Positions 20,740 through 31,650 of a stretch of DNA of 64,000 nucleotides are shown here, in pieces. The stretch covers positions 116,335 to 180,334 of the forward strand of contig BPJU01000002.1 of the NCBI GenBank assembly GCA_026004775.1, written 5' to 3'. The DNA comes from Pirellulaceae bacterium. GTDB lineage: Bacteria > Planctomycetota > Planctomycetia > Pirellulales > Pirellulaceae. The notes below the pieces were generated by a model. It worked only from the letters and a program-made list of their open reading frames with translations. It was not told the DNA's origin and searched no databases. Each line of letters opens with the position of its first letter. Position 1 is the first letter of the stretch. The position numbers and the translations under genes were made by a program.

Positions 20740-23700
20740 TTATGCCCAGTGGGTCTCGGCCATCACCTGGTCGACCGCTTCGCGGTAACGGGCATCGGCC
20801 AGTTGCGATTCGATGAACTGCTCCACCGCCTCCCCTTCGGCCGTTCCCGGTTCCCCTTCGGCGGCACTCAGCAGAAAGCCAAAGTCGACAGCGGCTCCAT
20901 CAAAACGGATGACGCGCTGACCCGTGCCGTCTCGACCCAGGATCCGCACGCGATTCCCATCGACCGGGATATCGCGGACTTTTTGTTCGACCTGGTCGTT
21001 TACGGTGGTGCGGACAACCGTTTGATTGCTCTGGAGTAGCGCTGTCACCGCACGCAGGTTATCCCACCCGCCAAGTACCACATACCAGAAATCCACTCCA
21101 GCCGGGTCATAACCGACCACCAGGCCGTTGTCGGTTGTCCCATTGCTGCTCAAACCACGTGACGCCAGCAGTTCATGAATCGTAAAGAACTGGGCGTCCA
21201 AACCGCGCTCGCCAAAATTGTTGTTGCGGCTGTTGATCCCGCCGGGCAGCTCGAGCGTGATTGTGAACTGGTCGTTTTCGACCGTCCCGCCGTGCGTGCC
21301 GATCGAATCCAAGCCGTCCATAATCAGCCGCGGCGTGTGCTCCACGATTCGATAAGTGCCGGGACGCATTACCACAAATTCATAGAAACCCGTGTGGTCG
21401 GTGCGCTTCGTCTCCAACACGGTATTGGTCGACGTGTCAACCAGATCGACGCGCACATTGCCCACCCCTCGTTCCTGCGGGTCCTTGATGCCGTTGTTAT
21501 TGACATCCAGATAGACATAGCCGGAAATAGGGCTCGGAATAAAATCGATCACGTCCAGATTCAAATGCGCCTCGGTCTCCTTGAAGTCGTCCACTCCATT
21601 GGTCTTTCCGTCGTCCTGGACAAAATAGGTGATCACATCCGGCCCGAGGTAGTCGGTGGGGGGGGTATATCGGATCGTCTGGCCGTCCAGCACCACCGTA
21701 CCACCTCGCTCGCTGGTCGCCACGACTCGCGAAATCCGTAACGTCTGCGACTCCGGTGGCAGAACCTCGTTGGTGGGCCCCGGCCGATCGTTCGCCAGGA
21801 GTTTCGAGGCGGGGTAGCTGGTGGTGAAGTTTTTCACGCCGATGTCCGAGTCGTCCACCACCACCGGGGGATCGTTCACCGGAGTGACGTTCACCGTGAC
21901 CGTGCCGACGGCGGTTTTCGGATCGGACACGCCATTGGAAGTGCCGTTGTCCTGGACGGTGTACGTAAAGGTATCCTGCCCGAAAAAGTCGGCCGGTGGC
22001 GTATACGTGATGGTCCCGCCGGAAAGCACCACCGTTCCCCCTCGGGCGCTACTGCTACTGACGTCAATAATCGCCAGCGTCTGGCCGGCTTCGTCGGGCC
22101 CGCCACCGGGACCGTCGTTGGCTAAAAGATCCGTGGTGGCTATATCCAGCGATGTGTCTTCGGCCGTAGTCACCGTATCATTGCCGGGTACCGGCGGGTC
22201 GTTCACCGAACGAACCGTTACGGTGACAGTACCGGTAGCCGTTTTGGGATCCGACACCCCGTTCGTTGTGCCGTTGTCCTGGATCGTGTAGGTAAACGTG
22301 TCGGTACCGTTGAAATCCACAGGAGGCGTGTATCGAACCACACCACCGCTGAGCGAAACGGTGCCGCCCTGGGCACTGGTCGAACTGACACTGATGATCG
22401 ACAACGTCTGGCTCGATTCGTTCGGCCCCGGGCTGTCGTTACCCGTTAGCGTAAGAGCAACAATCTCAATCGGTACATCTTCATCCGTGCTGACCTGGTC
22501 GTCTACAGCCACCGGGGGATCGTTGATTTCGGTGACCGTTACCGTTACTGTGCCGGTGTTGTCGGCCCCCAAGCCACTGGTGTCATTGATCGTATAGGTG
22601 AACGTATCGGTACCAAAGAAGTGGTTATTGGGCCGATAAATAAGCCGGTCATCGGTCGGGTCGCCGGGCGTGTCCCGGTCGTCTCGGGTGACCGTGCCAT
22701 TGGCCGGCTGAGTGAAACTGACGAGCGTTACCTGGGCGCCGACATTGGCAATGTCATTGGCCAACACATCAATGGTCACGCTGGTGGGGGCGGCGGGCGA
22801 ACTTTCGGCCACCGTGGCCTGGTCATTGCGAGCCCTCGGGCGCACCCGAGGTTCTACGGAGATCGTGATCGAGTCCGTATCCGTTAAACCACCCGCCGGG
22901 CCGCTGCCGGTATTGCCCAAGTCATTGGTAACCATCGTCAACGTCACGTCGCCGATAAAGCCGGCCGGGGGCGTATAGACCGAATTCAACAAAGCATTGC
23001 GCAGAGCCGATTGCGAGCCGCGGATGGTGACGGACGCGCTGCCGTTGGCTCCGCCGACAATCGTGATGCCCGAAGTGGAACCCAAGGTAAACGTGCCCGG
23101 GTTCGGACCTGCGGTCGTCGACAACGTGATCCGCGTTTCGATGGTAGCTGTTCCCGCATCCACGTCGCTCAACGAAATCACGTTGCCGTTGGCTGTCGAG
23201 AACGTCAGTGGCGTTTCTTCCTCGACCATCTGATTGCCCGGCAACGCGTTGACCGGTGGATCGTTCACCGCCCGCACCACAATGGTCACGGTGTCCGTGT
23301 CGGTCTGCGGTCCACCATCGCCTGTGTTCCCCAAGTCGTTGCTCACCACGACCAACAAATCCTGACCATTGAAATCCGGATTGGGCGTATACGTCAGCCC
23401 CGCTCCCAAGGCAGCATTGATGGCCGATATCGGCCCGACCAACCGCAGCGACGAACTGTTCTGCCCTGTGACGGTCAAGCCGGTAGTCGAGCTGATTTGG
23501 AGCCGGCCGTTCTGAACAGTCAAGTCCATCTGGATATTGGCTGAGCCGGCATCCGGGTCGCTGACCGCAATAGCGTTGCTACCAGCAGTAGAAAAGACCA
23601 GCGGTGCGTCTTCGTCAATCGTCTGCGTGCCCGGCACCGTGTTGACCGGCGGATCGTTCACCGGCCCCACACTGACCGTCGCCGTGGCGGTGGCCGTCGT

Positions 23701-24915
23701 ACCTTGGCCGTCACTGATGCGATAGACAATCAAGGCCTGGCCTGTAAATCCAGCCGGCGGTGTGTATTCGATAAAGTCGTCGCTGCCGATGGCCGGTGTG
23801 CCGTTGTTGTTGACCGTTGCGGTGCCAACCGACACGCTTACGATCGTCAACCCGCCCAGAGATATGCCGTTGATGGGAATCGAGGCGGTGGGAAAAATGA
23901 TCTCGCTTTCGGGCACAATGTAACTGTTGATATTATTCGGATCGGCATTGAAAGTCGTCACTTGATTCGACAAACCGTTGGCGAACTGGCCACGCATGGT
24001 AACGTTGCCGTCCACCGTGTCGTTGGCCAATACGTTCAACCGCACATTGGTGCTGTTCTCGTTGACGTTAAACGAGTCATTATTGGCGCGCGGATTGCCG
24101 CTCACCACGCGGAACGCCACCGCCACCAAGTCCTGCTCGTTGGGCCCCAGCGGCCGGAACGTGTTCAGGTCATTCAAATCAAAAAACTGTACTCCCCCCA
24201 AATCTTCGATAATACCTACACCCAAATTCGGGAACGGAACTCCCTCGTTGCTTCCCTCCGACAGGGACGAGTTATAAGGCGGCAGGTGATTGAAAGTGCG
24301 AGTCGGGTTGGTAAAGAAATTTTGCACCACCTGCGTGTTCAAACTGAAAATCAAATCCATGAAAGCCTGGGTAAGCCCTAACTTGTTCGGGTCTCCGCCC
24401 ACTTCCGGGAAGCGAGGATCATTCGGGTTGCGGATGTCCTGAACCGTAAGTTTGACAATAAATGTTTGTCCCACAGAAACGCTCGTAAGCGGTGTGCCCG
24501 TGGTGCTCTGGAAATAAATGCGGAAGCGCGCCTGCGGGTCACCCGGCGCTCCCTCGGCTAGTTTCTTGAGTACCGCCATCGCATCGCCACTGGTGACGCG
24601 CCCGTCGCCGTTGACATCCACCAGGAACCGGCTGGACGACGCCTGAGACTCACCTTCTCCGCCGGCCGTGCGGCTTGCCAACAAATTCCGCGCACCATGC
24701 ACTGCCAGGTCGCGAACCACCGCCAGCACGTCCGCCCCCGTCACCCGAAAATCCAAATTCACGTCGTACGGATTGATCGGGTTCTGGAAATCCGATGCCA
24801 ACAGCAGGCGGTTTTCCAGCGCTTCCGATTGAAGAAAACGCCTCTGCGATCGCGCACGGCGCGCTTTGCGAGTTGCCCAAAACCGCTTGATGGACCGACG
24901 AATGCTGCTTTTCAT
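20740..24915 (-). CDS. Large secreted cadherin-like repeat protein with dockerin- and cohesin-like modules
   Basis: A 1391-aa protein. A Lys/Arg-rich leader ends in the export motif LENRLLLAS (~32-40). A paired dockerin-like repeat follows (~48-130: VNLDFRVTGADVLAVVRDL and DVNGDGRVTSGDAMAVLKKL), with GGEGES between the halves. A cohesin-like domain (~133-280) and a long run of tandem cadherin-like/Big-type modules (~285-1120) come next, with recurring NDPP, YTPPADF and GTDTFTYTI signatures. An SdrD-B-like domain (YVYLDVNNNGIKDPQERG) precedes the C-terminal ~180 residues, which contain GEPGTAEGEA. It is probably surface-attached or secreted, and the repeats could bind calcium. It is the last of four large minus-strand exported-protein genes. 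Confidence 0.88.
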   Translation of the reverse strand: MKSSIRRSIKRFWATRKARRARSQRRFLQSEALENRLLLASDFQNPINPYDVNLDFRVTGADVLAVVRDLAVHGARNLLASRTAGGEGESQASSSRFLVDVNGDGRVTSGDAMAVLKKLAEGAPGDPQARFRIYFQSTTGTPLTSVSVGQTFIVKLTVQDIRNPNDPRFPEVGGDPNKLGLTQAFMDLIFSLNTQVVQNFFTNPTRTFNHLPPYNSSLSEGSNEGVPFPNLGVGIIEDLGGVQFFDLNDLNTFRPLGPNEQDLVAVAFRVVSGNPRANNDSFNVNENSTNVRLNVLANDTVDGNVTMRGQFANGLSNQVTTFNADPNNINSYIVPESEIIFPTASIPINGISLGGLTIVSVSVGTATVNNNGTPAIGSDDFIEYTPPAGFTGQALIVYRISDGQGTTATATATVSVGPVNDPPVNTVPGTQTIDEDAPLVFSTAGSNAIAVSDPDAGSANIQMDLTVQNGRLQISSTTGLTVTGQNSSSLRLVGPISAINAALGAGLTYTPNPDFNGQDLLVVVSNDLGNTGDGGPQTDTDTVTIVVRAVNDPPVNALPGNQMVEEETPLTFSTANGNVISLSDVDAGTATIETRITLSTTAGPNPGTFTLGSTSGITIVGGANGSASVTIRGSQSALRNALLNSVYTPPAGFIGDVTLTMVTNDLGNTGSGPAGGLTDTDSITISVEPRVRPRARNDQATVAESSPAAPTSVTIDVLANDIANVGAQVTLVSFTQPANGTVTRDDRDTPGDPTDDRLIYRPNNHFFGTDTFTYTINDTSGLGADNTGTVTVTVTEINDPPVAVDDQVSTDEDVPIEIVALTLTGNDSPGPNESSQTLSIISVSSTSAQGGTVSLSGGVVRYTPPVDFNGTDTFTYTIQDNGTTNGVSDPKTATGTVTVTVRSVNDPPVPGNDTVTTAEDTSLDIATTDLLANDGPGGGPDEAGQTLAIIDVSSSSARGGTVVLSGGTITYTPPADFFGQDTFTYTVQDNGTSNGVSDPKTAVGTVTVNVTPVNDPPVVVDDSDIGVKNFTTSYPASKLLANDRPGPTNEVLPPESQTLRISRVVATSERGGTVVLDGQTIRYTPPTDYLGPDVITYFVQDDGKTNGVDDFKETEAHLNLDVIDFIPSPISGYVYLDVNNNGIKDPQERGVGNVRVDLVDTSTNTVLETKRTDHTGFYEFVVMRPGTYRIVEHTPRLIMDGLDSIGTHGGTVENDQFTITLELPGGINSRNNNFGERGLDAQFFTIHELLASRGLSSNGTTDNGLVVGYDPAGVDFWYVVLGGWDNLRAVTALLQSNQTVVRTTVNDQVEQKVRDIPVDGNRVRILGRDGTGQRVIRFDGAAVDFGFLLSAAEGEPGTAEGEAVEQFIESQLADARYREAVDQVMAETHWA

Positions 24916-25201
24916 AAGCCTTGCCCGACCCTTGTTTTTAACCCTGACTAGTGCGCCTCACCTTGCTACCCAGCCGTACCCGATCCGTACGAGAAAAATC
25001 TCCCTGTCATCCATGAGGCGATTTCGACCACCCACCCTGCGAAATATGCCCGCTTGTTCGCGGTGAAATTTGTCTATCTTTTCCAGGCTTCCCACATTAT
25101 CATTGCCGGGGCCGCCAATCGCAATACCCAACTCGTCAAAACGAGAATCCCGCATCGCATAGACGCCCCGTACTGCCGTTAAGTTCCCCAAAATCCACAT
25201 A

Positions 25202-28009
25202 TTAGCCCCGCTTCTTACCGGTCGATAATAACCTAGAGAGCGCTTCGCGGCCGGCGAATAGCCCCGAGATTATATTCTCCGGATCAGCATCCTCCGCTTC
25301 GTACTCTGATGTGTTCGCCTCGAGTGAGTTCCGGCGCTCATGCCCTATCCTTTCCCAACCCGACACAGCAGGCCCGTTTGGGCCTTCCCCAGGGCGAATT
25401 GAGCTCAAGCGTTCTCCCATACCGATTCGGCCCGGGAGAGCCTTCACCCGTTTTTTCGTTTCCAGGCTGGTCCACCGGTCACTGGATGACGGCCGGTGAT
25501 GCCAGTGCGCCAGGACTGAGTCTACCAGGGCCGGAGGCAGTGTCGTTGCCTCGCGCCTGGCGTTGTTTGAAGCCAGACTTGCGGGCCCCGGCAGGCCAGG
25601 CAGCGATTCGGCCGAAGCTGCTGGGGTATCTTGCTGTACCACCACCGGATATGCGGGTAGTTGGCGGCTGGAGTAACCGCCCGACGGCGGCGCGGGTGCA
25701 CCCCACGAACTGGCCTCACCCGAGCCGCTTCCGGAACGCAGAGCCGACAAGACCGGGAAGACGTCCAGCGTCGACAGGATGTTATCGCCGGTGACGTCAA
25801 AAAACGGTGCCGGACCAAACTGGTCGGTCGGCGCCGGCAATGTGCGAGCTCCGTTGCGGGACAGTTCCGTCAATAGCGCCAGCACGTCGAACGTAGTCAG
25901 TCGCCCGTCGCCACTTACATCCACCGGTCGAATCGGGTTGCGCCAGGGCCGATCCGGACGAATACCGAAATGGAGCCCTTCGGTTGTCCCGCCCGTGGTT
26001 ACGTTCACTGTAAAGAAGCCGGAGGAAGGCGAGGTCCGCTGTCCGCTGAAATTCGGCGCAAAGTCCACGAAATATGTTCCCGGCGACAACGGACCCAGCG
26101 CGAAGCTCCCGAACGTGCCGCTGGTGGTTGAGGCGATTGCTCCGTAGCGCAGATTGTCCAACGCGACCGACGTGCCCGATTGACCAAACGCTTTGATCAG
26201 CACGATGTCGGCCTGTGGGCGAGCGATCGTCATCGTTTCGACCTGGCCGCTGGACAACCGGCCGGTGTTGTAGCGAGCCACCAGCGCTCCGGCTCCGTCG
26301 TAGGCCTCCAGACGGCCGTAGCTATCGGCATTCAGCCCGATCGCATCCAGCGAAACGACACTCTGGGGCGTATCGAAACGGATGTGCAGTTCCTGGGCAT
26401 CCCGCCGCCAGTCCAGGCCTACCGACACGGTTGACGTGCGGAACGCAAACACACGATTGCCGGTCGATGCGATCGTCGCCTCTCTCGACAAAACCTGGTC
26501 GTTGGCCACCGCCCAGCCGACAGCCGACAGCGTCAGGCCGGCGCGGCTGGTGTTGAGCACAGCCGCGTCGTCGAATTCATCCGGATCCAACTTCTTCTGG
26601 ATCGTCAACGGGTTGCCTTGGTTGTCGATAAGCCGCACCAGTTGGCCCGGTAGACCTATCTCTTTTGCATCCCAGACACCATCTCCATCCACGTCGTTCC
26701 AGACGAAACCCGCCAGACTGTAATTGCCGATTTGGGACGGCGTCATCGTGGAGCCGACAAACACCGGTGACATCGTTACCAATTGGCCCGTGATCGGGTC
26801 CAAGCTTAGGGTGCGAATCTCGACCGTGTGTGGGCCTGCCGGCACAGGCAGTGACAAGTCCAGATCGGCTTCATACGTTCCATAGGTGGCAGCGGTGGTC
26901 CAAGGGCCGCCGTCGATCCGATATTCTGATCGGGAAATGGTGTTGATCGTGATGTCATTCTGCAGGCCACTGGAATTGCGATTGGGCAACGTACCGACCC
27001 GTGCCGTTCCGACAAACCGGTAGCGACCCGTGGCCGGATCCCGGTAACCGATGCCGGAAAGCTGGTGGGGTACATCCAGCACGTCGAACACTCCGTCGTT
27101 ATCGCTGTCCTGCCAGCCGACCTGGGCCAGAGTGCTCGGCGGGCTCACGTGCAATTGGTAGGCATTGAGCAGTTTGGTGCCGGCCGCCATGATGCTGTCT
27201 TGCTGGACGAAGCCCGGAGTGGGATTGTCCGCCGCATTCCAGTTTTGCGTGTCGTAATAGCCTCGCCGATCGGTCCACGAGCCACCGCCCAGATACTCAT
27301 CGCGAGCCCAGAACATGTGGCCTGTCTCATGGGCAAATGTCGAAGCAGGCCGCGTGGAGGGAGCCACCATGAAACGCCCGCCCGCAAACGAAAACGCCTG
27401 GCTGAAGGAGCCGCCGGGGGCAAACTGGCCGTCCAGATCGTTCGTGGCATTCACGACGAAAATCGTAAACGCCCAGTTCGTTCCATGGGCCAGACGCTGG
27501 GCGTGATTAAACTGGCGAATGTCCTCGTCGATGCTCTTGGGCGTGTTGAACCCCACAAAGTCCAAGAACTCGTTGACCCACAATGTGTAGGCATCCGACG
27601 TGCGGTTGATCGGTTCGTAGCGCGTCGGAACCGGATTGTCGGCATACGTGAAATCAAACACAAAGTTCAGGCCGTGGACGCTGGAATAATTGGCCAACGT
27701 GTCCCGCCACCAGTTGACGCCTTCTTGAACTTTCTGCTTTACCTGCTGGATCAATTGCGGTGTCCAATCCTCAGTGCTCGGATCCACCTGCCCGGTGGAC
27801 TCCATCAGCACCACCGTCACGGTGACACTGCCGAGCATGAATTCGCCGGTGTCGGCCGGCGCTGCTCCGAAAGGTATGGCGCTGAGCAAAGTTCTTGCTT
27901 CAAGCTGTTCGCAGAGCAGAGGCCGGCAGCGGCGCCGGGCCTTGCAGGCGGAGCGAAGGCGACGCGGTTTCTTGGTTCGATCTGCTACCGGCCAAACTAG
28001 TCGCAACAT
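25202..28009 (-). CDS. Secreted M64-like zinc metalloprotease with dockerin-like repeats
   Basis: A 935-aa protein. An Arg-rich leader ends in LEARTLLSA (~36-44). The peptidase domain (~55-330) carries HETGHMFWARDEY (zinc ligands His227 and His231, catalytic Glu228; the downstream DEY may supply a third ligand), a spacing reminiscent of family M64. An SdrD-B-like module (FVWNDVDGDGVWDAKE) and beta-sandwich regions follow. A paired dockerin-like repeat (~715-785: DVSGDGRLTTFDVLALLTEL and DVTGDNILSTLDVFPVLSAL) ends in a GSGEASS linker, followed by a ~150-residue low-complexity tail. The ATG at 28009 gives the expected leader. It probably degrades extracellular protein; the substrate is unknown. 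Confidence 0.87.
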   Translation of the reverse strand: MLRLVWPVADRTKKPRRLRSACKARRRCRPLLCEQLEARTLLSAIPFGAAPADTGEFMLGSVTVTVVLMESTGQVDPSTEDWTPQLIQQVKQKVQEGVNWWRDTLANYSSVHGLNFVFDFTYADNPVPTRYEPINRTSDAYTLWVNEFLDFVGFNTPKSIDEDIRQFNHAQRLAHGTNWAFTIFVVNATNDLDGQFAPGGSFSQAFSFAGGRFMVAPSTRPASTFAHETGHMFWARDEYLGGGSWTDRRGYYDTQNWNAADNPTPGFVQQDSIMAAGTKLLNAYQLHVSPPSTLAQVGWQDSDNDGVFDVLDVPHQLSGIGYRDPATGRYRFVGTARVGTLPNRNSSGLQNDITINTISRSEYRIDGGPWTTAATYGTYEADLDLSLPVPAGPHTVEIRTLSLDPITGQLVTMSPVFVGSTMTPSQIGNYSLAGFVWNDVDGDGVWDAKEIGLPGQLVRLIDNQGNPLTIQKKLDPDEFDDAAVLNTSRAGLTLSAVGWAVANDQVLSREATIASTGNRVFAFRTSTVSVGLDWRRDAQELHIRFDTPQSVVSLDAIGLNADSYGRLEAYDGAGALVARYNTGRLSSGQVETMTIARPQADIVLIKAFGQSGTSVALDNLRYGAIASTTSGTFGSFALGPLSPGTYFVDFAPNFSGQRTSPSSGFFTVNVTTGGTTEGLHFGIRPDRPWRNPIRPVDVSGDGRLTTFDVLALLTELSRNGARTLPAPTDQFGPAPFFDVTGDNILSTLDVFPVLSALRSGSGSGEASSWGAPAPPSGGYSSRQLPAYPVVVQQDTPAASAESLPGLPGPASLASNNARREATTLPPALVDSVLAHWHHRPSSSDRWTSLETKKRVKALPGRIGMGERLSSIRPGEGPNGPAVSGWERIGHERRNSLEANTSEYEAEDADPENIISGLFAGREALSRLLSTGKKRG

Positions 28010-28224
28010 CGATTACGTCGTGTTCGCAACAAATGGATAAGCGGGATGGTCAGGCTGCCTGGACGGTATTCTTCGATACTAAACACGCCGCCCGATTGGC
28101 ACAATGATTTGGTAAGAAAATTGCCGGGCAAGCGATCGTCAGCCGGCCATCCGTAAGGATTCTACCAGCCATGATGGGCTCCCACGGCCGGCACGGCGGT
28201 CGCCGGCAGCTTGTGCCTATCGCC

Positions 28225-31200
28225 TCAGAACCGCCCCAGCTCGGCGAAGAACGCGTCCAAGTCGCTTTCCTTTTCCTTTGCCTCCCACGTCGCTGCCAAT
28301 TCCTCCTGCCAATGCTCGTCGGATTGACCGTCAATCTCTGACCGCTCCACATCGCCCCACTGGGCGAAATGCACGTCCGCCGGACGGGCCAACTGGAATG
28401 TCACCTCCTTCACCATCCGGCTGTTTCGTCTCGCGGGCCCGTTACCGGCCTGCGCATGTGTCGCATTGCTGGTAAACGTTGAGTTATTCGGCACGTCGAT
28501 CGGGGCAGCTACGAAGCTGGTAAATGTTGCCTGGCCAGTCAACAGGCTGCTTGTCGGGGCCTCGCCTTCACCGGCACCAGGCGCTTCACCTTCCCCACTA
28601 CCGCCCGTGCGCAAGAAGCGCAGGATGTCAATTATGTCAAGCGTATTGACGATGGTATCCCCGTTGACGTCAATCATGTTGTTAGTTGGGAATACCGTTA
28701 TGCCTCCCGGTGCTATAAATGGCGGCGGAACCGGTAATGAAACGGCACCATACTTGCGCAAGAATGTGAGTACGAGTAATACATCGAACGGTGTCACACG
28801 CGTATCCCCGTTGACATCCTGCCGCAATACGGCATTTTGCCACGGGCTGACCACCACCGTCACCTGGTAGTCTTCGACTTCACCGTCGGGAGCTTCACCA
28901 AAGGGTGCCAGGCCCCCGGTGCTGCTGAGGCGGAAGCGCGCGTACGTTGGACCCGGTGTTGCCGACAACGGGACGGTGATCGTCAGGTTATTGGCACCGT
29001 TGGTCAGTATGAACGAATGGGCAATCTGTTCGCCGGGATCGTCCCAGTCGCCGTCGCGGTTCCAGTCAATCCAGGCATCGAGCCGTCCGGGACGGACCGC
29101 CGAAATGCCGGCTGCGGTGATCGTAATGGTGGATTGATAGCCGCGCACCAAGGCACCAAAAGTCACTCCGTCTTCGTCGTCCAGGGCGTCCGAGTCATCA
29201 CCGTCGGCATTCAAGGTCGGTTGTCCATCCACGTCCATGTCGATGTTGGCCCCTAGGTGGTACCCGGGTACGATCGTATGGCGCGCCCCGTTCTGGCTAA
29301 GGAGCGTCCGATAGCCCAAGCTGCTTGGGGCATCGCCGAAATCCAGGCCCGAACCTAGTTGGATGACGAACTCGGTGGTGCCTTCCGGAGTATTCGGCTG
29401 GATGACGTTGCCGGCCACGTCGCGGATGCCCGCTACGAACACCTTCACGATGCCGCGTATATCCTGTGCGCCGCTGACAAAGACCTGGTCGTCCTGGCTG
29501 GTGGCCGACACGCCCTGAAGCGTCGTGTTGGCATTGATCAGTTGGGCGATGACCGAAGCCATGTTGGCGGCTGTAAAGGCGGCATCCGGCACATAGTTGA
29601 CTGCCACGGCGCCCGGGACACCCGGAGTGCCCAATTGCCGCAAGCCGCTGGTAAGCGGGTCAAAGAAGTGCGCTGCCGTGTCGTCGTTCAAGATCACTCG
29701 GCCTGCTCCGGCATTGACCGGTGTCAGTCCCAGCCCGACACTGGCGATGGCCTGCACCATGGCGTTGGCAATCTGGTCGAGCGTCGGGTTGGTAGCCGGA
29801 ATGCGGATGATCGTGTTGCCGGGAACCACCACGTTGTTCGTGTCGAATTCGAACGTCACCGGCAGGCTCGAGCCGTTACCGATGCGGAATGTCTGGCCGT
29901 CGGCAATCCCGACGGGGCTGCCCGCCTGGCTGGGAATCAGAATGCCGAACTCGGGCCGAACGCCGGGCGTGCCGACCTGCGCCAGCCGGCTTTGGCTGGT
30001 GTCAAGCACCGTCAGTGGACCACCACCGACGTGCACCTTGCCGTTACCGAGATGCACGGGGTTCAACCCGACGGCGTTGGCTCGCACTGCCGCCACGAAC
30101 TTGTCCGCAATCTGCTCGTGCGTGTCCGACTGCAAAAAGGCAATGCGCGTGTTGCCGGTGGCAATCCGACCATCCAGATCGAACTCGAATTGGATCACCT
30201 TCGTGCCGTCATCCAGGACCACGATATCGCCGTCGCGTACGCCACCGTTGACAGAACCGGTCAGCGTCAGGCTCGGTGCATTGCTGATGTCGACCGTATG
30301 GTTGGGCAGCACACCCACATGCACCACGCCGCGTCCCAGGTGCACCGGTGCCAGGTTGAGGTTGGCCGAACGCAAAGCCTGCACGACGGCGTCGGCAAGT
30401 TGCTCCGCGGAAAACTGCGGCGTGAAGACGATCGGTGTATTGCCCGCAGCCACGTTCCCATTGTTGTCGAACTCGAACGTCACCGTGTTGGTGCCGTCGG
30501 AGATCGTCATCGTCTGCCGGTCGGTCATGCCTCCCAAGCCGCCTCCGGCAGCCGGCATCACCAGAGCCAAAGTTGGCGAAACGGTCACCGTGTAGCCGCT
30601 CTCGAATTCAAAGGTGACCGTGTTACCGTTCTGATCGGTCACGGTGAACTGGTCGCCGTCGTTGGTCTGATCACCCGGAGGAGCCGTAATGATGAACTGG
30701 TCCTGGTTGGCCAGCCGGATCACATACGTATGATTCGTTTCGAAAATGCCGGCGATCGGTGTGAGCCGGATAATATTGTTCAGGGCATCGTAGCGGAACC
30801 GATAATCGACTCCTTCCACCAACCGCCGGCCGTCGCGGAACAGAGTCAACTGCTGCGGATTGACCGAGCGGTCATCGATGCCGGAGCCGTTGTTTGGGTC
30901 GGCCGGTTCAAGACCGTCCAGCAACTGGATCGAGAAGCCCTGCACGGAGACGGCAGCGATCTTGACTCGATGGCTTCGCGGATCCAGGTCCCGTCCGGCT
31001 GCATCGTTGTCTCGCGGATCCAGCACGAAGCCCGTGGGACCAGAGAAATCCACGCGGTCGATCGCCCCTCGGTCGATAAACACGTTCTCACCAGCCCCTG
31101 GCGGCGGCTCGACCGTCGGGTCGTCGCCGCGAACCTGCCCCAACAGGTCCTTGGCGGGAGCCAGGATGGGTGAGACCGGTATACCCAGCGGGCTCTTGAC

Positions 31201-31650
31201 CGAAACCAGCGCCGGACGATCGGCCATCGAGTTGATACCGCTGTCGATGGCGGGCGAGCCGGCTTTGAGATAGAAGTTCCCCGCGGCTGCCTCCACAAAC
31301 AGCGGTTCACCATTCTGAAGCACGATCGGGAAGCTGCCCAGCGATCCGGTCGAGTTCACTCCGTTGTTCTGGTACAACGTACCACCGACCACCGTCGACG
31401 ACGACGAAGCATCGACGCTGATCCCGGTCGCCAAGTTGGCAACGATGTTATTGAGCAGCGTCGGCGAGGCATTGTTCTCGACCAGGATACCTACGTCCGA
31501 CAGGCCCAACCCGTAGATGGTATTGTTGACGATCCTGCCGAACGGAACAGCTCCTGGTTGCTGGCCGGCAGCCACCGGAGTCCCGGCAAAGCGGATGCCG
31601 CCGCTGGTGTTGCTGTTGAGGATGTTGTTGGTAACCACCACACCGGGCAC
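28225..31650 (-). CDS. Giant metzincin protein, C-terminal fragment
   Basis: The third piece of the giant gene that begins at 44204. The frame enters from upstream near 31655, where one extra base separates it from the middle piece; the start at 31650 is only the first in-frame initiation codon. Contents in order: parallel beta-helix turns (NNILNSNTSGGIRF), several ~85-residue repeats with TFEFD...GN signatures, a GEVED domain (DGEVEDYQV), a paired dockerin-like repeat (DVNGDTRVTPFDVLLVLTFL and DVNGDTIVNTLDIIDILRFL), a double GEGEAP linker, and an acidic tail ending in DLDAFFAELGRF. The tail resembles the C-terminus of the subtilase at 1781-6080. Confidence 0.82.
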   Translation of the reverse strand: MPGVVVTNNILNSNTSGGIRFAGTPVAAGQQPGAVPFGRIVNNTIYGLGLSDVGILVENNASPTLLNNIVANLATGISVDASSSSTVVGGTLYQNNGVNSTGSLGSFPIVLQNGEPLFVEAAAGNFYLKAGSPAIDSGINSMADRPALVSVKSPLGIPVSPILAPAKDLLGQVRGDDPTVEPPPGAGENVFIDRGAIDRVDFSGPTGFVLDPRDNDAAGRDLDPRSHRVKIAAVSVQGFSIQLLDGLEPADPNNGSGIDDRSVNPQQLTLFRDGRRLVEGVDYRFRYDALNNIIRLTPIAGIFETNHTYVIRLANQDQFIITAPPGDQTNDGDQFTVTDQNGNTVTFEFESGYTVTVSPTLALVMPAAGGGLGGMTDRQTMTISDGTNTVTFEFDNNGNVAAGNTPIVFTPQFSAEQLADAVVQALRSANLNLAPVHLGRGVVHVGVLPNHTVDISNAPSLTLTGSVNGGVRDGDIVVLDDGTKVIQFEFDLDGRIATGNTRIAFLQSDTHEQIADKFVAAVRANAVGLNPVHLGNGKVHVGGGPLTVLDTSQSRLAQVGTPGVRPEFGILIPSQAGSPVGIADGQTFRIGNGSSLPVTFEFDTNNVVVPGNTIIRIPATNPTLDQIANAMVQAIASVGLGLTPVNAGAGRVILNDDTAAHFFDPLTSGLRQLGTPGVPGAVAVNYVPDAAFTAANMASVIAQLINANTTLQGVSATSQDDQVFVSGAQDIRGIVKVFVAGIRDVAGNVIQPNTPEGTTEFVIQLGSGLDFGDAPSSLGYRTLLSQNGARHTIVPGYHLGANIDMDVDGQPTLNADGDDSDALDDEDGVTFGALVRGYQSTITITAAGISAVRPGRLDAWIDWNRDGDWDDPGEQIAHSFILTNGANNLTITVPLSATPGPTYARFRLSSTGGLAPFGEAPDGEVEDYQVTVVVSPWQNAVLRQDVNGDTRVTPFDVLLVLTFLRKYGAVSLPVPPPFIAPGGITVFPTNNMIDVNGDTIVNTLDIIDILRFLRTGGSGEGEAPGAGEGEAPTSSLLTGQATFTSFVAAPIDVPNNSTFTSNATHAQAGNGPARRNSRMVKEVTFQLARPADVHFAQWGDVERSEIDGQSDEHWQEELAATWEAKEKESDLDAFFAELGRF

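Noticed and set aside
7299..27998. Recurrent ACTAGT in intergenic positions near gene starts
   Set aside because: About six copies in 64 kb is below the random expectation and the spacing to genes is inconsistent.
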